A DNA stretch of 59,230 nt from Adiantum capillus-veneris. Lineage: Eukaryota; Streptophyta; Polypodiopsida; Polypodiales; Pteridaceae. The translations under genes and the position numbers were made by a program. Positions 43,499 through 55,197 of the stretch are shown piece after piece. Location of the stretch: contig JABFUD020000327.1 in NCBI GenBank assembly GCA_014529385.2, forward strand, positions 1-59,230, given 5' to 3'. Within the stretch, counting starts at the first letter, position 1. Each line of letters opens with the position of its first letter. The notes beneath the pieces are model-generated. The model saw nothing but the letters and a program-made list of their open reading frames with translations, was not told where the DNA came from and ran no database searches.

Positions 43499-44382
43499 TT
43501 CACACTGTAAACTACCTCACATTCTCTAGTCATGTCCAATCCCCGCACACCTCGGTCTAGAGGTGCACAGAGATTAGAACCACCGGGTTATAATCTCGTC
43601 TTTATTGGTCAATGCCTATATTTGTGGGTACAAGAAATCTACACACCCACGTCTACATGATAGTGCATGTAGTGGACAAAACCCCTTTGCCTCTTCTCTA
43701 GCTGTAGCATTTCACAACATCTTAGCATCTTTTCACAGTAGATCTTTGCTCGAGGGATTACTTAGCACATTACATGTTGGCCTCCAATCAGAGTATCATG
43801 CCGTCGAAAGCTTTTCAGCTTAAGGTCGCATCCGTAGAGAGGAAGAGAGGGATCACTGTTCGTCTAACTCTAATTTTCTTACCGTAATCTCGAAGGTAGA
43901 CTCTAATATAAAAACTCAATCCAAAATCTAATCTTAAATCTAACCTAATTGAACATGTGGTGATTCGCGGCTAATTCATGAATATTGTTAGTGTGTGAGT
44001 CAATAGGTGTTAGATTCTGATGGGAATATACATATTGTTGTGTGACTAGTGTTTGCTCTTTGGGCAAAGCGCACCTTCATTGACATGCACTAAAATCTAA
44101 CCTAATCTAAAAAAAGCTAGTCCATCGAACATAAATCTAGATCTAATTTAATCTTAAACTCAAAATAAACCTAAATCTAATCAAATCTAACGTAAATAAA
44201 CCTAAATAATCTAACGTAAATCTAACTCAAAATAAACTTAAATCTAATCTAATCTAATCTAAATAAACCTAAATCTAATCTAGCGTAAATCTAAATCTAA
44301 CCTAATCTTACACTCAACATAAACATAAATCTAAATGTAATCTAACTTAATATAATTTTAATTTTAACATAATCTATTTCTC
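43496..44382. repeat. CACTA 5' region with CTAAAT/CTAATC-type repeats
   Basis: No gene. From about 43880 to 44360 short motifs of the type TCTAAATCTAACCTAA and AATAAACCTAAATCTAA recur many times in degenerate tandem. It is not a telomere repeat, as the unit varies and lacks GGG. The 72-codon ORF at 43605-43823 has no motif. Confidence 0.7.
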
Positions 44383-44446
44383 TCTTTGTTTTCTCCCCTT
44401 ATCTCTCTCTTTCGTCTTCTCCTCCCCTCTCTCTCTCTTTGGTTCT

Positions 44447-44495
<49 letters not shown>

Positions 44496-44606
44496 TGTTT
44501 TCTCCTCTCTCTCTCTCTCTCTCTCTCTCCCTCTCTCAATGTGTGTGTGTGTATTCATTCTTTATTTATGCATGTGTATGTGTGTGTGTGTTTTGTTTAT
44601 GCATGT

Positions 44607-44652
<46 letters not shown>

Positions 44653-44814
44653 CCTCTCTCAATGTGTGTGCGTATGCATTCTTTGTTTATGCATATGTGT
44701 GTCTGTATGCATGTGTGTGTATGCATTCTTTGTTTATGCATGTGTGTGTCTGTATGCATTCTTTGTTTATGCATGCATGTGTGTGTGTGTTTTTTTTTTT
44801 TGTTTATACATGTG

Positions 44815-44846
<32 letters not shown>

Positions 44847-44855
44847 AACACACAT

Positions 44856-44893
<38 letters not shown>

Positions 44894-45200
44894 CACATGT
44901 GTGTGTGTATACATTCTTTGTTTATGCACGTGTGTGTATGCATTCTTTGTTTATGCATGCATGTGTGTGTGTGTGTGTGTTTTTTTTTTTGTTTATGCAT
45001 GGGCTCTCTCTCTCTCTCTCTCTCTCTCTCAAAAACACACATTGTGTGTGTGTATGTGTGTGTGAGAGAGAGAGAGAAAGAGAGGGACAAAGAGAGAAAG
45101 AGGGGAAGGGAACATGAGAGAGAGGAGAGGGAAGGAGCATACCTGGCTCTCCTTCCTCTCCTCGTGTGTGTGTGTGTGTGTGTGGAGAAGAAAGAGAGAG
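44383..45200. repeat. Microsatellite and minisatellite block
   Basis: Long CT, GT, CA and GA runs, and at least seven copies of a minisatellite around TTCTTTGTTTATGCATG (for example near 44556, 44677, 44726, 44758 and 44912), some linked to CTCTCT...AAAAACACACATTGTGTG blocks at 44815-44870 and 45003-45062. Long ORFs on both strands here are artefacts of the repeats. Confidence 0.95.
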
Positions 45201-45289
45201 AGAGGGAGAGCACGGGTTACCTCTTTGCTTGAGCGTCAAAGTCAGATTTGAGATCTGAGTTTTCGGGCGCTCTTGGTTTATTTTTTACC

Positions 45290-45475
45290 CCTGTCGACAT
45301 CGCTATGGACGTTGCTATGAGTGTCTCTATGTTACAATAAACTAGCGACGCTCATAGCGATGGCCATAGCAACGCTCATAGAGACGCCCATAGCAACGCT
45401 TATAGCGATGCCGTGAATTTTCACTTTTGAGCGTCGCACTGCGAGCGTCTTTAATGTGAAGTGCCTCTTGTAGTG
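45290..45475 (-). repeat. CACTA right terminus and subterminal repeats
   Basis: The plus strand ends GCCTCTTGTAGTG, whose complement CACTACAAGAGGC is a CACTA terminal inverted repeat. Next to it lie many copies of a GCTATGAGCG/GCGACGCTCATAG-like motif in both orientations (45299-45440), as expected for transposase-binding subterminal repeats. Confidence 0.85.
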
Positions 45476-45880
45476 AGGCCAAAAATTGGCCATGCAGTGC
45501 ATTTTTGTCACCCTTCTACATCTATCTGCACAATTGGCACTCAATTTTTTCCTAGAATGTATCTCGCAACCTCGTGAAGTGGCCCCAAAATTAGTCCTCA
45601 TGATGAAAGTTTTGCATAATTATCACAAGGAAACATCCACGTTGTGTTCGTGCTTATCCACGTGCAAGTATTGACCCCATTTGACCTCTTGATGCCACTA
45701 GATGTCATCTGACGCACCTACTTACCTCATGTTGTCGGCCCGCGGATAGCTTCCTCGAGAAGTTTTACGCGCTACCAACTCCTCATTATTATAGAAAAAA
45801 CACAATGGTACTGGTGATAATGAAAATCGATGCACTATGTACACGTTGTCCTACCTGTACACATGTGGGCCCCACGTAAC
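45476..45880. other. Unassigned stretch between CACTA and M3
   Basis: No gene recognised. ORF 45486-45674 (62 codons) has no motif. The element M3 begins near 45880. Confidence 0.5.
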
Positions 45881-47962
45881 CACCTGGCTCTCGAAAATGG
45901 GCAATCCTTTATTTGATGCACCATGAATGTGTATGTACATATACGCAATCACTTCTTGCAAAAAACTCCTAACAATGAATGTTTCATTATATGTGTATGG
46001 CCTTTGTCTACTTGGTTTGGCATCATCTCTCATGGGTATGGTATATTGACAGATTTCTGGATCAACACCCTTGAGATCCTTTAAGAGTACCAAGCAAAGA
46101 TATCGCGGTATTCTTTCAGTAAGCATAACAAAAGCTCTTCTTCTTCTTATGTTAGGTCATTTGCAATGTAGGCAGGCCTAGGCTCCTCTCCTGGTTCAGC
46201 CAAATCTATCATTTTTGTATTTTAAGGCCCTTTGTAGGACTCGCATTGTTTTCATAGTTCCCTAACAGGTTGTTCGCTTATGATTTTTTGATCTTGGAGA
46301 GTATATTTCCTGTAATGGGATGGAACACTCATTACATCTTTACTATCCTCTTTTGTGGTTTCCATTTCGGTCGTATATATCTCCTTTAGAGATTTTTTCA
46401 ACTCTTGATATTTCTTTTTCCACTCAACTTGTGTCATGGTTAACTCCTTGTCCTGTATTTTTGGCTTTGCTTGAGTATCCTTGCTCATTTTTCTTGATGT
46501 TTTTGACACTTCTGTATTTTCATTTGAATGATATCTGCCAGTGATTTTGTCCTTGACACAATCATGTGCATCTATCTACATCAGGAACTGTGTTCTACTG
46601 GAGACTGATGGCATAGGTCTAGCTTTCACATTTTTGGTGTCTCTTTTTCGTCTATACCATTTTTGTCTTCTTGATTTCTGGTTTGGAAAGTCAAAAAACT
46701 TTTCCTCCCCTCCTTCCATGAGTAGCTTTGCTCTCACATGTTCTTTTTCCGACCCTGAATCATCTGAGGTAGCTGAATGTTCTTCTAACTAATCTGTTGC
46801 ATCGTAGTAGAGGTCTGAAAAGATTTGTTGAGATTTTATCAAGTCCTTGGGTTCCTCGATTTCATCTTCAATGTGGAGGGTTGAGATCATTTGTATGAGA
46901 ATTATGTCATAGCCATCCTCATTGCAAAATTGAGTAGGCATAGATGTATTCACACATACATCTATTGTCACTAAAGTATAAGTCCACTCAAATGGCTCAA
47001 ACAAATGCTCTGGAAAGGGTTCAGGTACATATGCTTCGTCTGTGCGATCCCTTTCTAAAATATATTCTTCTCTTTTTAAGCTCCTGTTTTTTGAAGCTCC
47101 GCACATCCAAATAGGAGTGTCTTTGTTCAACCAAGAGGGAAGCTTGGTTTCAACTGAAGATACTGAATCAAACTCTTGTATGGGAATTTTCATGACGTCT
47201 CTATAAGTGTGATCTTTTAGATTAACCCTTGTTATAGATCTCATTTACTTCAAGTACAGATAATTGTTTTCCCAACCTTGGATGAGCTGTACTTGTTGCA
47301 TTAAAGGTCTTCTCAATATGATTTTGTAATTGAGTTTCTTTTCAAAGTCTATGGCAAAAGTGTGTTGATATTCAATCCCATGGGAATTAATTATCACTTT
47401 TTCAAGCAGTCCTAAGGGTCTTTCAATATGTCCATCAACTAAATGCAATTTCATTCGAGTTTGTCTAATTGTCTGGTTGTCCCTAGGATTTCCATATTGC
47501 TTTCGTGGCTATGGCTATGCCTGCCCCACTATCCAATATTTCCATGATTTTGTAATTGAGTTTCTTTCCAAATTATACTATGGCAAAAGTGTATTGATAT
47601 TCAATCCACATGAATTAATGATCACTTTTTCAAGCAGTCATAAGGGTCTTTCAATACGTCCATCAGCGAAGTGTAATTTCATTTGAGTTTTTCTAATGGC
47701 TGGTTGTCCCCACGATTCCCATACTGCTTTTGTGGATATGGTTATGTCTATCTAGTATTGCCATGGTTTCTATGTCATTATATTTCACTGGAAGGGTGGT
47801 GTTTCCTTCTTCCCCTTCGTAGTATTCTTCGACTTTGTTCATTGGAATAGATCGAATCTCTTTGTTGTCAATTTTATGTTTCAATTTTCCAATTTTTTTG
47901 CGACCAGCGCCGTTGTTCCCACCTTCTCTAGAGTTTTCTGTAGATCATTTCATAAGTATAAT
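45881..47962 (-). pseudogene. M3: Gypsy protease to pre-RT fragment, relative of E1
   Basis: Minus-strand blocks match E1 in order. The pre-protease and degenerate active site (AILDRHNH, D-S-G lost) lie at 47693-47884; protease C-half ORF 47245-47454 (MKLHLVDGHIERPLG, IILRRPLMQQ); linker ORF 46789-47244 (LKREEYILERD, YVPEPFPE); charged linker 46252-46509 (WKKKYQELKKSLKEIYTTE); and the pre-RT motif DLKGVDPEIC at about 46050-46080. It lacks the MITE of E1. It is cut at about 45880 inside pre-RT and at 47962 head to head with copy 2 of E1. Confidence 0.85.
47321..47745 (-). repeat. Tandem duplication in M3 protease, offset about 226 bp
   Basis: The plus-strand segment ATTTTGTAATTGAGTTTCTT at 47321 recurs at 47547, and similarity continues for about 195 bases through TTTTTCAAGCAGTC, GGTCTTTCAATA and GGTTGTCCC. 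The copies differ by more than 10 percent. The second copy is the one continuous with the protease active-site region. Confidence 0.88.
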
Positions 47963-48211
47963 TTGATTCTTAACAGTTCTCCCAAAGTAAGAGTGCATTG
48001 GATGGGTGTAGACATGATTGAATGATTGTTGTCTACTTCTAGGGTCTGTTCTGCTCTTTTTACTTGAGTGGTTTTCAATTATGGACCTGAACACATTATC
48101 TCAAGGATTTGTAGCTACGTCTTCCAAAACAAGGATCAAACACAATACGGTAGCTCAAATGGATCTACAGCTTTAAATAGAAGCAAGGTGAGTCTGTTAG
48201 GTATTGTGCAC

Positions 48212-49250
48212 CTCGAATGAAACAATAGATTGCCAAATTCCCAGATATAGAAATACCTACAGAAGAACGACTAGTATCATTGTTTCTAGAGAGATTGTTA
48301 AACAAAGAACTTCATGCTATATTGTATAGTAAGAAGCATACAACCCTAGAAGAGTGTGTGTCAGATGCTATTGAGTTAGGAGACAATTGTGATACAACCA
48401 ATTAAACATCAAAAATGGTGTGCAATTGAGGATAAATGGACCAACCATGAGACCAATGAGTGCTACTATTGACCAAAGTATGATGGGAATGTTCTGTGTG
48501 GGAACGGCTGCTGCAGCACCACTTTCAGCCATAGAAGACATGCTCAAAAGGATGAATGACATGATGAATAACATGCAAAAAGCACCTATGAGGGGACCAT
48601 GGCAAGGGATACCTCAATAAGTACAACCAATTAGACAGCAAAAATGGTGTGCAATCAAGGGTAAATGGACTAACCATGAGACCAATGAGTGCTACTATCG
48701 ACCAAAGTATAATGGGAATGTTCAGTACGTGCCCATGGGGCCACAAGGACAACCCATGTACAGATGTTAGCCTAACATGGCACCAGCTCAAAGACCATAT
48801 ATGGGTATGGAAAGACCTCAACCCGTGTTGGGTCAACAACATCCATATCCAAGACATAATGCAGTGCCTATAAAGTACATGCATTCATAAGGAGTCATAG
48901 ATGAACAAGCACTAATGCCTGCTACACCCTATGCTGAGCCTAGTCCATCTACAGTAATGGTAGAAGGAGATTGGTATAATTCACATCCACCACCAATGGA
49001 AGAACATGTGACTTATACTCCACCAGAGCTTGCACCAATGTATTATGTAGTTAATCAAGGTGTTAGACTTCCTATTGTAAGACCCATGATTAAGCCAAGA
49101 ACAGGAAACTGTCACAATTGTGGTGCAGATGATCATTGGAAAAATAAATGCCTAGAGCCTGACAAAAACCTCAATCCAGTTGAAGCTTATTGCATACAAT
49201 GTTGCAAAAAGGGAGGACACTTCCCGGAAGATTGTCCTAAAAATCAGTAG
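48212..49250 (+). pseudogene. gag: E1 Gag, copy 2
   Basis: Same sequence as 250-1288. ORF 48915-49250 carries the CX2CX4HX4C knuckle and its variant partner. The gag direct repeat is at 48393-48732. Identical stops. Confidence 0.8.
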
Positions 49251-50822
49251 TAAACGTAGTCCACGTGATACTTAGTAGCTCATCTGAGAGTGAACCGATT
49301 GTTCCAATCAAGGTAATCACTAGAGCTCAAACTAATAAAAAGAAACATAACTCCTCTGATGATTCCGAGAATATAAAAATTGCCTCTCAAAAGACCAAAA
49401 GAAGCAAAAGCAAAAGGTATGAGATGACAAAATAGAAACAGTGAGTTGAAATCAAGGCGAAAGCAAAACAACTATTCCAAGAAAAGGTGAGAGAAACTCG
49501 AAGTGAAATCAAAGAAACAACCGTGAAATTTGGAGAATCAATTTTGGTTGATGACATTTTTGAGCCTATTAATGCAGCCTTGGAAGCCTACCAAGTAGGA
49601 CTTAAAGCACGCCAAAACATGGAAAACAAATGGAAAAACCATCCTTCTCCAAACATGGAAGCAGCTAAGCTTGAAGCTTATCAAAATTTGGTAAGAATCA
49701 CGTAGGAGTTGCTTGAAAAACAAAAACCCAAGCTCGAAAGTATGGCAAAACCTGAGGAGCTTGTGATAGGAGACAATCAAGAAAAATCCAAAGTGGTGGT
49801 ATAACCCCACTATGAAACAAAAGAGCCAGAACTTATAGTGTCATATATACAGCGAGGATGCCTTAAACGTAATTCTATTTGTAGAGGAAGACTAGCCAAG
49901 ACACTTATGGAAAAAATTTAGAGAGATCAATGATGGGAGCCTAACCCTAAAGTCAGTGCAGGATCGGGAGGATCAGTACTGGTAGAAAAAGTAGATGAGC
50001 AGCTTGACGCACTTTTAAAAGCATACGAAGCCAGACTAAAAAACAACCAAAACCAAGAGCAACGATGGATGACTTATCCATATGCGGAACTAGAAAAACA
50101 GAGGTTTGAAATGTGTAGGAAGATGATTGAAACAACCCAATGTTTGATAGAAAAACCACTTAGTAAACCTGCAAGTTGGCACGAGGTGCCAGCTCCAACC
50201 CCTATCACACCAACTCTAGAGAAACAAGCTGACACAGAGGAGGGACTCATGACTGCCTCAGAGTCTAAGCGGGAACCTATCATAGTGTCAAATACAACAG
50301 ATGAGACATTTGATGGTTTCCAACCCAAAACATCTGCGGGGATGGAAAGAGTGTGACAGTCTAGATGACCTGTGGAAGCAAATCCGGGAAGCAAATGAAG
50401 CCAACAGGGTGAACCACCAACTAAATCGCGCTGAGAAGGAGAAAAATGAGATCTTACCTCCCATTGAAGAATTTGAGGCAAGATCACAAATGAGCTTTGA
50501 TATGCATTCAGAAGAAGGGGACCAGGGTCAATTAGATCGGGGCACAACCAACCTGACTCGCTAAAAACTCTACCCTCTTACCTAGGGGAGTATGAAGCTA
50601 AGTCTGAAGTGAGAGCAATCCCATCCCAAAGACTTTCTCCCAACAGAATAATGGATTCAGAAGGGTTGATTGAGTTACTATCCACCCCGGTGGCATGCAC
50701 AATCACATTAGCCAAACTCCTGAGGTTACGACCAAACATGTGGACCACATTAGGCAAATGCTTAGAAAAATTTGGAGTAAAAGACCCACCGTGAGAATTC
50801 AAGAAGGGATCAAAGAATTGGA
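49251..50822 (+). pseudogene. E1 Gag-protease spacer, copy 2
   Basis: Same as 1289-2860, with the two related coiled-coil-like pieces at 49487-49705 and 50069-50356. Confidence 0.55.
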
Positions 50823-51953
50823 CAAGCCTCAACTGAACACTAGGCCTGTACCTTTAAACAAGATTGGAGAATATTGTGAAGGAGAAGATGGAAATACCAC
50901 ATTACCAGTAGAATTCCAGGGAGTAGTCTCCAAGGCTATTCTCGACAGTGGAGAGGGAGTCGCTATTGCCACAAAAGAAATCTGAAAAAAATGGGGAAAA
51001 CCGGCTTTGAGAGCAACCAAAATGAAATTACAACTGGCAGATGGGTTCATGGAAAAGCCTCTAGGAATTTTAGAAAAAGTAATTTTCACCTCTTGCGGAA
51101 ATGAGTATAAGCATACATTTGCAATAGTTGATTTCGGTAAAAAGAACAATTACGAGATCATCTTGGGAAGACCGTTCATGAGACAATTAAAGATGGTACA
51201 GGATTGGGTTTATGACCACATATACCTCAGGCATGGGGAGACTACAACCAAAATATACCTAAAGGACCATAGTTACAAAGATGTGAACCAGACATCAGTG
51301 GAAGAGTTTGATTCGGCTACGTTGGCAGGGTCCAAACTCCCAACATGGTTCGGGCAGAAAAAAGAGCTATGGATGTGTGGAGATTCACATTGTGGGAGCT
51401 TGAAAAGAGAGGAATGCATCTTAGAAAGAGCTATTGAAGACAAGGATTATATTCCAGAACCTTTTCCCAAAGATACATTAGAACCTATGGAATGGGAACA
51501 CATACTAGCAACGTTGGACGTCTGGATAGCCCAAAACCAAAATTTCGTGATAAGGACGGTTATGATGTGCTACCCTATTACATGGTAAATTTTGTACCAA
51601 TAGGAGATAAGGATGTAGACTCACCAGAACGAGAAGAGTTTTATGACTCCACTACGCATATGGAATTAAGTAACGATGCAGATAACGAGTGTTCAGACAG
51701 CTCAAGCGAGAGTAGGGAAACAACCGCAGATATCAAGTTTTATGATTTTGCAAATCAACACCCTAGACGACAGGAACGCTATAGAAAAAAAACAGCAGAA
51801 AACAAGGTTAGAGAAAATCTGATGCCCAGGATAAAAGACAAAATGCACTATCTAATGCTAGCCAAGGCAGAGGATTGTGTAAAAGACAGAATATCAGGGA
51901 GATTCTCAAGAGTTCGAGGGAAAAGGACACATGAGGACATAAAACAGCACCAT
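50795..51953 (+). pseudogene. E1 aspartic protease and linker, copy 2
   Basis: As 2833-3992 but with seven instead of eight A residues after the TGA at 50983-50985. The reading frame therefore stays the same on both sides of that stop. The single substitution seen in the first 9 kb of the repeat is here (51947, G for A). Confidence 0.8.
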
Positions 51954-51955
51954 TA

Positions 51956-52397
51956 GGCAAAATTTGGACTCACAAAGGGGCCCTTTAAGGAGTTTGACTT
52001 TACTTCTCTCTACCAAAATGGGCACATGGATAAATTTTTGCACACAAACTCCAAAGTTGGCGGAGGTTTGAAAATTAGAATGTCCTCTTCAAGCTCTATC
52101 CACTGATATATAGCACGCCATGAGATTTCTCATATTTTAGAAGATTCTTTTTTTGATTCACTTAGATTCCGATAGAGTTGTTACATCATAGGTGAATAAA
52201 AATAAGAATCTTCTAAAATATGAGGAATCTCATGGCGTGCTATATATCAGTAGATAGAGCTTGAAGAGGACATTCTAACTGTCAAACCTCCGTCAAATTT
52301 GGAGTTTGTTTGCAAGAATTTATCCATGCATCCATTTTGGTAGAGAGAGGTGAAGTCAAACTCCTTAAAGGGCCCCTTTGTGAGTCCAAATTTTGCC
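51956..52397. mobile_element. Foldback MITE, copy 2
   Basis: Same 442-bp palindromic element and TA flanks as at 3995-4436. No difference seen. Confidence 0.88.
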
Positions 52398-52400
52398 TAA

Positions 52401-53896
52401 TGGGAAAACTAAAACGGATACAAATTCAAGAAAATATCAACAATCAAAACGTGAAAAGACAAAAGATCCCGAGTGGACCAAAATGGAGTATAAGAAGAAA
52501 TACAAAGAACTTAAACGGTCGTTACGAGAGGTATGGACTACTGACGCAGAAAGTGAAGGTAAGGAGGATTCAGAAAAAGAAAACATGGATGTACCATCCA
52601 CTATCGAAAATTCACCATCCAAGACAGAAAAATCATAATGACACCATCAATAAGGGAAAGAATAAACCAAGAATCTTTCGATGGACCGGAAAATGCAAAA
52701 CGATTTGACCTCGCTGCGCCAAACGAAGAGCCTCAGCATGTCTATATAGCAACTGATTTAGGGCCTGAAGAAGAAGAAATGCTAACACGGCTTCTCAACA
52801 AGTATAAAGATATGTTTGCATGGTCTTACAAAGACCTCAAGGGAGTTGATACATCGATATGCCAACATACAATTCCGTTAAAATTCAGATGCCAAACCAA
52901 GCAAACAACGTCCTTACACATGTAAGGACACATTTGCTAAACGAATCAAAGAAGAGATTGACAAGCTGAAGGATGCCGAATTCATCTATGAAATCGAGCA
53001 TAGAGATTGGGTGTCACCCATTGTGGTTGTCCCCAAAAAGAACGGAAAGTTGCATGTGTGTGTGAACCTCAAAAAGGTAAATGTAGGAATAATAAGGGAT
53101 AATTATCCCTTGCCAATCACAGAACATGTGCTTGAGAGGGTAGTAGGAAAACAGGCCTATTCATTTTTGGATGGGTTTCAGGGTACAACCAATTGGCAAT
53201 TGCAATAGAGGATCAACACAAAATGGCCTTTGCCACAGAATGGGGCATATATGCCTTTTGGCCTAACCAATGCCCCAGCCACCTTCCAAAGGTTAATGAC
53301 TCATGCATTCAAAGAATACCTAAGAATATTCTTAGAAATATATATGGATGATCTCTGTGTCGACTCTCTTATTCGAGAAGAACACATTGACTATTTACAA
53401 AAGGTATTTGAGAAGTGCAGAACATATCGAATGTGTCTCAACCCGGAAAAGTGCATTTTTATGGTAAGGCAAGGCCGCATATTAGGATATATTGTCTCAA
53501 GAAATGGCATAACTACTGACCTAGACAAAATTAGAGTCATAGTAGACTTGCCCAGGCCTACTAATGCCAAACAAGTACAATCTTTCATGGGACACTGCAG
53601 ATATTATCGAAGATTCATATATATGTATGCGATCATTGCACAACCACTATATCGCTTATTAGTCACCCGGAAAAGTGCATTTTTATGGTAAGGCAAGGCC
53701 GCATCTTAGGACATTGTCTCAAGAACTGGCATAACTACTGACCTAGACAAAATTAGAGTCATAGTAGACTTTCCGAGGCCTACTAATGCCAAACAAGTAC
53801 AATCTTTCATGGGACATTGCGGATATTATCAAAGATTCATATATATGTATGCGGTCATTGCACAACCACTATATCGCTTATTGGTCAGTTTCGACT
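52401..53896 (+). pseudogene. pol: E1 reverse transcriptase, copy 2
   Basis: Same as 4440-5935. Y-M-D-D at 53341-53352; tandem duplication at 53442-53887. Same frameshifts. Confidence 0.92.
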
Positions 53897-55197
53897 GAAC
53901 TGAGGAGTGTGAAACTTCATTCAAAAAGCTTAAGGAAAACTTCTATCAGCACCTGTACTTAAAGCACCAGATTGGGAAAAGATATTCCATGTTCACATTG
54001 ATACCTCTGCATACGCAATTGGGAGTATTCTGGCTCAACCGGGAGACGGAACAATGGATTTCCCAGTTTGTTATGCGAGCCGACAACTAAATAGTGCATA
54101 AAAGAAATACACCACCACTGAAAGAGAGGGATTAGGAATGATATATGCTGTAAAGAAATTTCGACATTATCTGCTTGTAAACAAATTTGTGTTCTTCACA
54201 GATCATCAAGCTCTTCTGTATTTAGTAAATAAACCATGCAATACTGGGAGAATTGTGCGTTGGTTTATTATATTGCTAGAGTTTGACTTCACAGTGGTAG
54301 TAAAAAAAGGTAAAACGCATCTATGAGCGGATCATCTTTCAAGGCTACACAACGGGGAAGCTCCTAAAGGAATCGATGATGACATACCTGATGCTTATCT
54401 TTTCAGTATTGAAATGATACCCAAATGGTCTCAAAAAATTGTTAGCATGCTTCCCTTTGGAGGTAGATTTGATAAAAAGGAAGAAGAATCCACACAATAA
54501 ACATTTCGACAAACAAAAAACTTTCAATTGATTGCGGGACGACTATACCATCTAGGCTCGGACAAAGTTCTACGCTTGTGTATAAATCCAGAGGAATTCG
54601 AGTGTTATCTTGAGGAAGCACACATGCAAGATTGTGCATTTCATTGTTCAACAATGAAAACACACCAAAGGTTGAAACACTTAGTAGTATATTGGCCAAC
54701 TATGTATGCTGACATACATGCTTATGTTAACAAATGTATTATATGTAGTGCCAAACGATCGGTGGATCGTGAGACATTGTTTCAGGTAACCATTGCACCT
54801 GCATGGAGTCAATATATCTTTAATTTATTAACAACGAGGACATTTCCTGAAAACACAACAAAAGCACAACAAAGGGCTATAGAGTTGGAGGCTCGAGACT
54901 TTTATTCAAATGAAAATCAACTCTACAAGCGAGGAAAAGACAATCAACTTAGAATCTGTGCAAGTGAAAGTGAATACCTGCTGATTCTAAAACATACACA
55001 TGGAGGAATAAGTGGAGGCCATTTTTCAGGCGATAAGACAACAAAAATTGTCTTAATTGCGGGGATATGATGGCCTACATTGCACATAAATGCTACGGAA
55101 TTTGTAAAGCGTTGTGACGCATGTCAGCGCACTAAAGTGCCGATAAAAAGAGATGAAATGCCACTACGGCCAAGGATGGGAGCACGGGAATTTTCAA
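53897..55197 (+). pseudogene. E1 RNase H and tandem zinc fingers, copy 2
   Basis: Same as 5936-7236. RNase H pieces at 54138-54326; the two H2C2 fingers in ORF 54528-55070 and ORF 55080-55364. Same stops. Confidence 0.85.

Larger units (their letters stand above)
39060..45475 (-). mobile_element. CACTA (En/Spm-type) DNA transposon, left end lost
   Basis: Minus-strand transposase of the TNP2 type, with an upstream transposase-associated domain, a spliced intron and a DUF4218-like C-terminus. It ends on the right at a CACTACAAGAGG terminus (45464-45475) with subterminal repeats. The left terminus is missing because the T LTR abuts at 39059. A 1592-bp solo LTR lies within. The candidate 3-bp duplication at the right is AGG (45476-45478), untestable without the left end. 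Confidence 0.88.

Noticed and set aside
43880-44360. CTAAAT/CTAACC-like repeats as interstitial telomere sequence
   Set aside because: The unit is irregular, mostly CTAAATCTAA, and lacks tandem CCCTAAA; it looks like element-internal degenerate repeat.
44386-45239. Long open frames (up to 245 codons) on both strands
   Set aside because: They are translations of CT/GT/CA/GA microsatellites (Leu-Ser, Cys-Val, Thr-His, Arg-Glu repeats) and occur on both strands at once.
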